Below, piece after piece: positions 63,660 to 64,000 of a stretch of DNA of 64,000 bases. The DNA comes from JBFAPK01 sp040676675 (GTDB lineage: Bacteria > Actinomycetota > Actinomycetes > Mycobacteriales > Micromonosporaceae). Positions within the stretch are counted from its first letter, which is position 1. Each line of letters starts with the position of its first letter. The DNA is taken from assembly GCF_040676675.1 (NCBI RefSeq), contig NZ_JBFAPK010000005.1, positions 124,001 to 188,000 on the forward strand, in the 5' to 3' direction. Under the pieces are notes generated by a model that was given only the letters and a program-made list of their open reading frames with translations, had not been told where the DNA came from and ran no database searches. The position numbers and the translations under genes are program-made.

Positions 63660-64000
63660 GTGAACGCTGGCCCCCCGTACTCCCGCCGTCTCCGTACCCG
63701 GGTCGCGGTCGCGCTCTGCGCGGCGGCCGTCCTCGTCACCAGCGGCTGCGCCTTCGGCGAGCCCGAACCCGACCCGGCGGGCGAGCCGCCGAGGTTCCCC
63801 ACGCCGTCGGTCAGCGCCACCCACGGCGGCGTGGACCAGCAGGTCGCGGCGACGGTACTGGCCAAGGGGCTGAACGTGCCGTGGGGCATCGCCTTCCTGC
63901 CCGACGGCGGCGCGCTGGTCACCGAGCGGGACACCGCCAAGATCCTCAAGGTGGGTCCGGAATCGGGCGTGGACGGTCTGCAGGTGAGCACGGTGCAGAC
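63660..64000 (+). CDS. PQQ-type sugar dehydrogenase lipoprotein (5' part, runs off right edge)
   Basis: This is the first 113 codons, open to the window edge. The signal peptide (VAVALCAAAVLVTSGCAFG) ends in a lipobox. After an acidic Pro-rich spacer, LNVPWGIAFLPDGGALVTERD is the start of the glucose/sorbosone dehydrogenase beta-propeller. Members oxidise sugars outside the membrane using PQQ. GTG 63660 is preceded by GGGCCGG. It diverges from the glycosyltransferase gene. Confidence 0.88.
   Translation, partial: MNAGPPYSRRLRTRVAVALCAAAVLVTSGCAFGEPEPDPAGEPPRFPTPSVSATHGGVDQQVAATVLAKGLNVPWGIAFLPDGGALVTERDTAKILKVGPESGVDGLQVSTVQ

Noticed and set aside
1..64000. CRISPR arrays, tRNA or rRNA genes, insertion sequences, integrases
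   Set aside because: I looked for regular spaced repeats, tRNA-like TTCGANTC arms and transposase motifs by eye and found none. The tandem repeats found are too short and few for CRISPR. A covariance search would be needed to exclude small RNAs.

Overview
The window is high-GC actinobacterial DNA with GTG starts, ATGA/GTGA overlaps and strong GC bias at third codon positions. The XRE/DUF397 pair, the ZTP-riboswitch glyA, the SARP-type regulator and several small unrecognised families together suggest a Micromonosporaceae chromosome (Micromonospora or a close relative). That placement is inference from gene content, not from a marker gene. No rRNA, tRNA, CRISPR array or transposase was seen.

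Positions 1-21,000 hold a phage-defence island of the BREX type 2 (Pgl) kind, read leftwards. It comprises a MazG-like nucleotide pyrophosphohydrolase, two tandem paralogues that join a nuclease-like domain to a DUF2075 helicase, the kinase PglW, the methyltransferase PglX (coupled to pglW by ATGA), a membrane protein, a multi-zinc-finger protein and the ATPase PglY, which is cut by the left edge. PglZ would be expected just beyond that edge. A rightward cassette (XRE regulator, DUF397, NTF2-like protein and a three-gene helical operon) lies between the X and Y parts. The middle of pglX, its specificity region, is much richer in A+T than the rest of the gene.

Positions 21,000-32,100 are mixed: an NTF2-like protein, a ComB-type phosphatase, a TetR/rhodanese divergent pair with a palindromic operator, an M15-peptidase-like protein with an N-terminal motif seen in proteins linked to contractile injection systems, a large secreted protein, CorA, a GNAT acetyltransferase and a membrane-anchored receiver-domain protein.

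Positions 32,200-41,300 hold a beta-mannoside uptake and hydrolysis operon: a binding lipoprotein, two ABC permeases and a GH2 beta-mannosidase. It has no ATPase of its own. A divergent LacI regulator controls it, with candidate operators. Next comes glyA behind a ZTP riboswitch. Several hairpin and tandem repeats fill the gaps here.

Positions 41,400-64,000 hold a SARP/AfsR-like regulator, a DUF4184 membrane protein, and a 2,868-residue secreted RHS/YD-repeat protein. The RHS protein ends in a lytic-transglycosylase-like tip and overlaps a small lipoprotein that could be its immunity protein. Then come a coupled ankyrin-repeat protein and MBL-fold hydrolase, a membrane GGDEF-EAL protein, a PH-like membrane protein, a 2-hydroxyacid dehydrogenase, a multi-pass glycosyltransferase-like protein, and the start of a PQQ-type sugar dehydrogenase lipoprotein.
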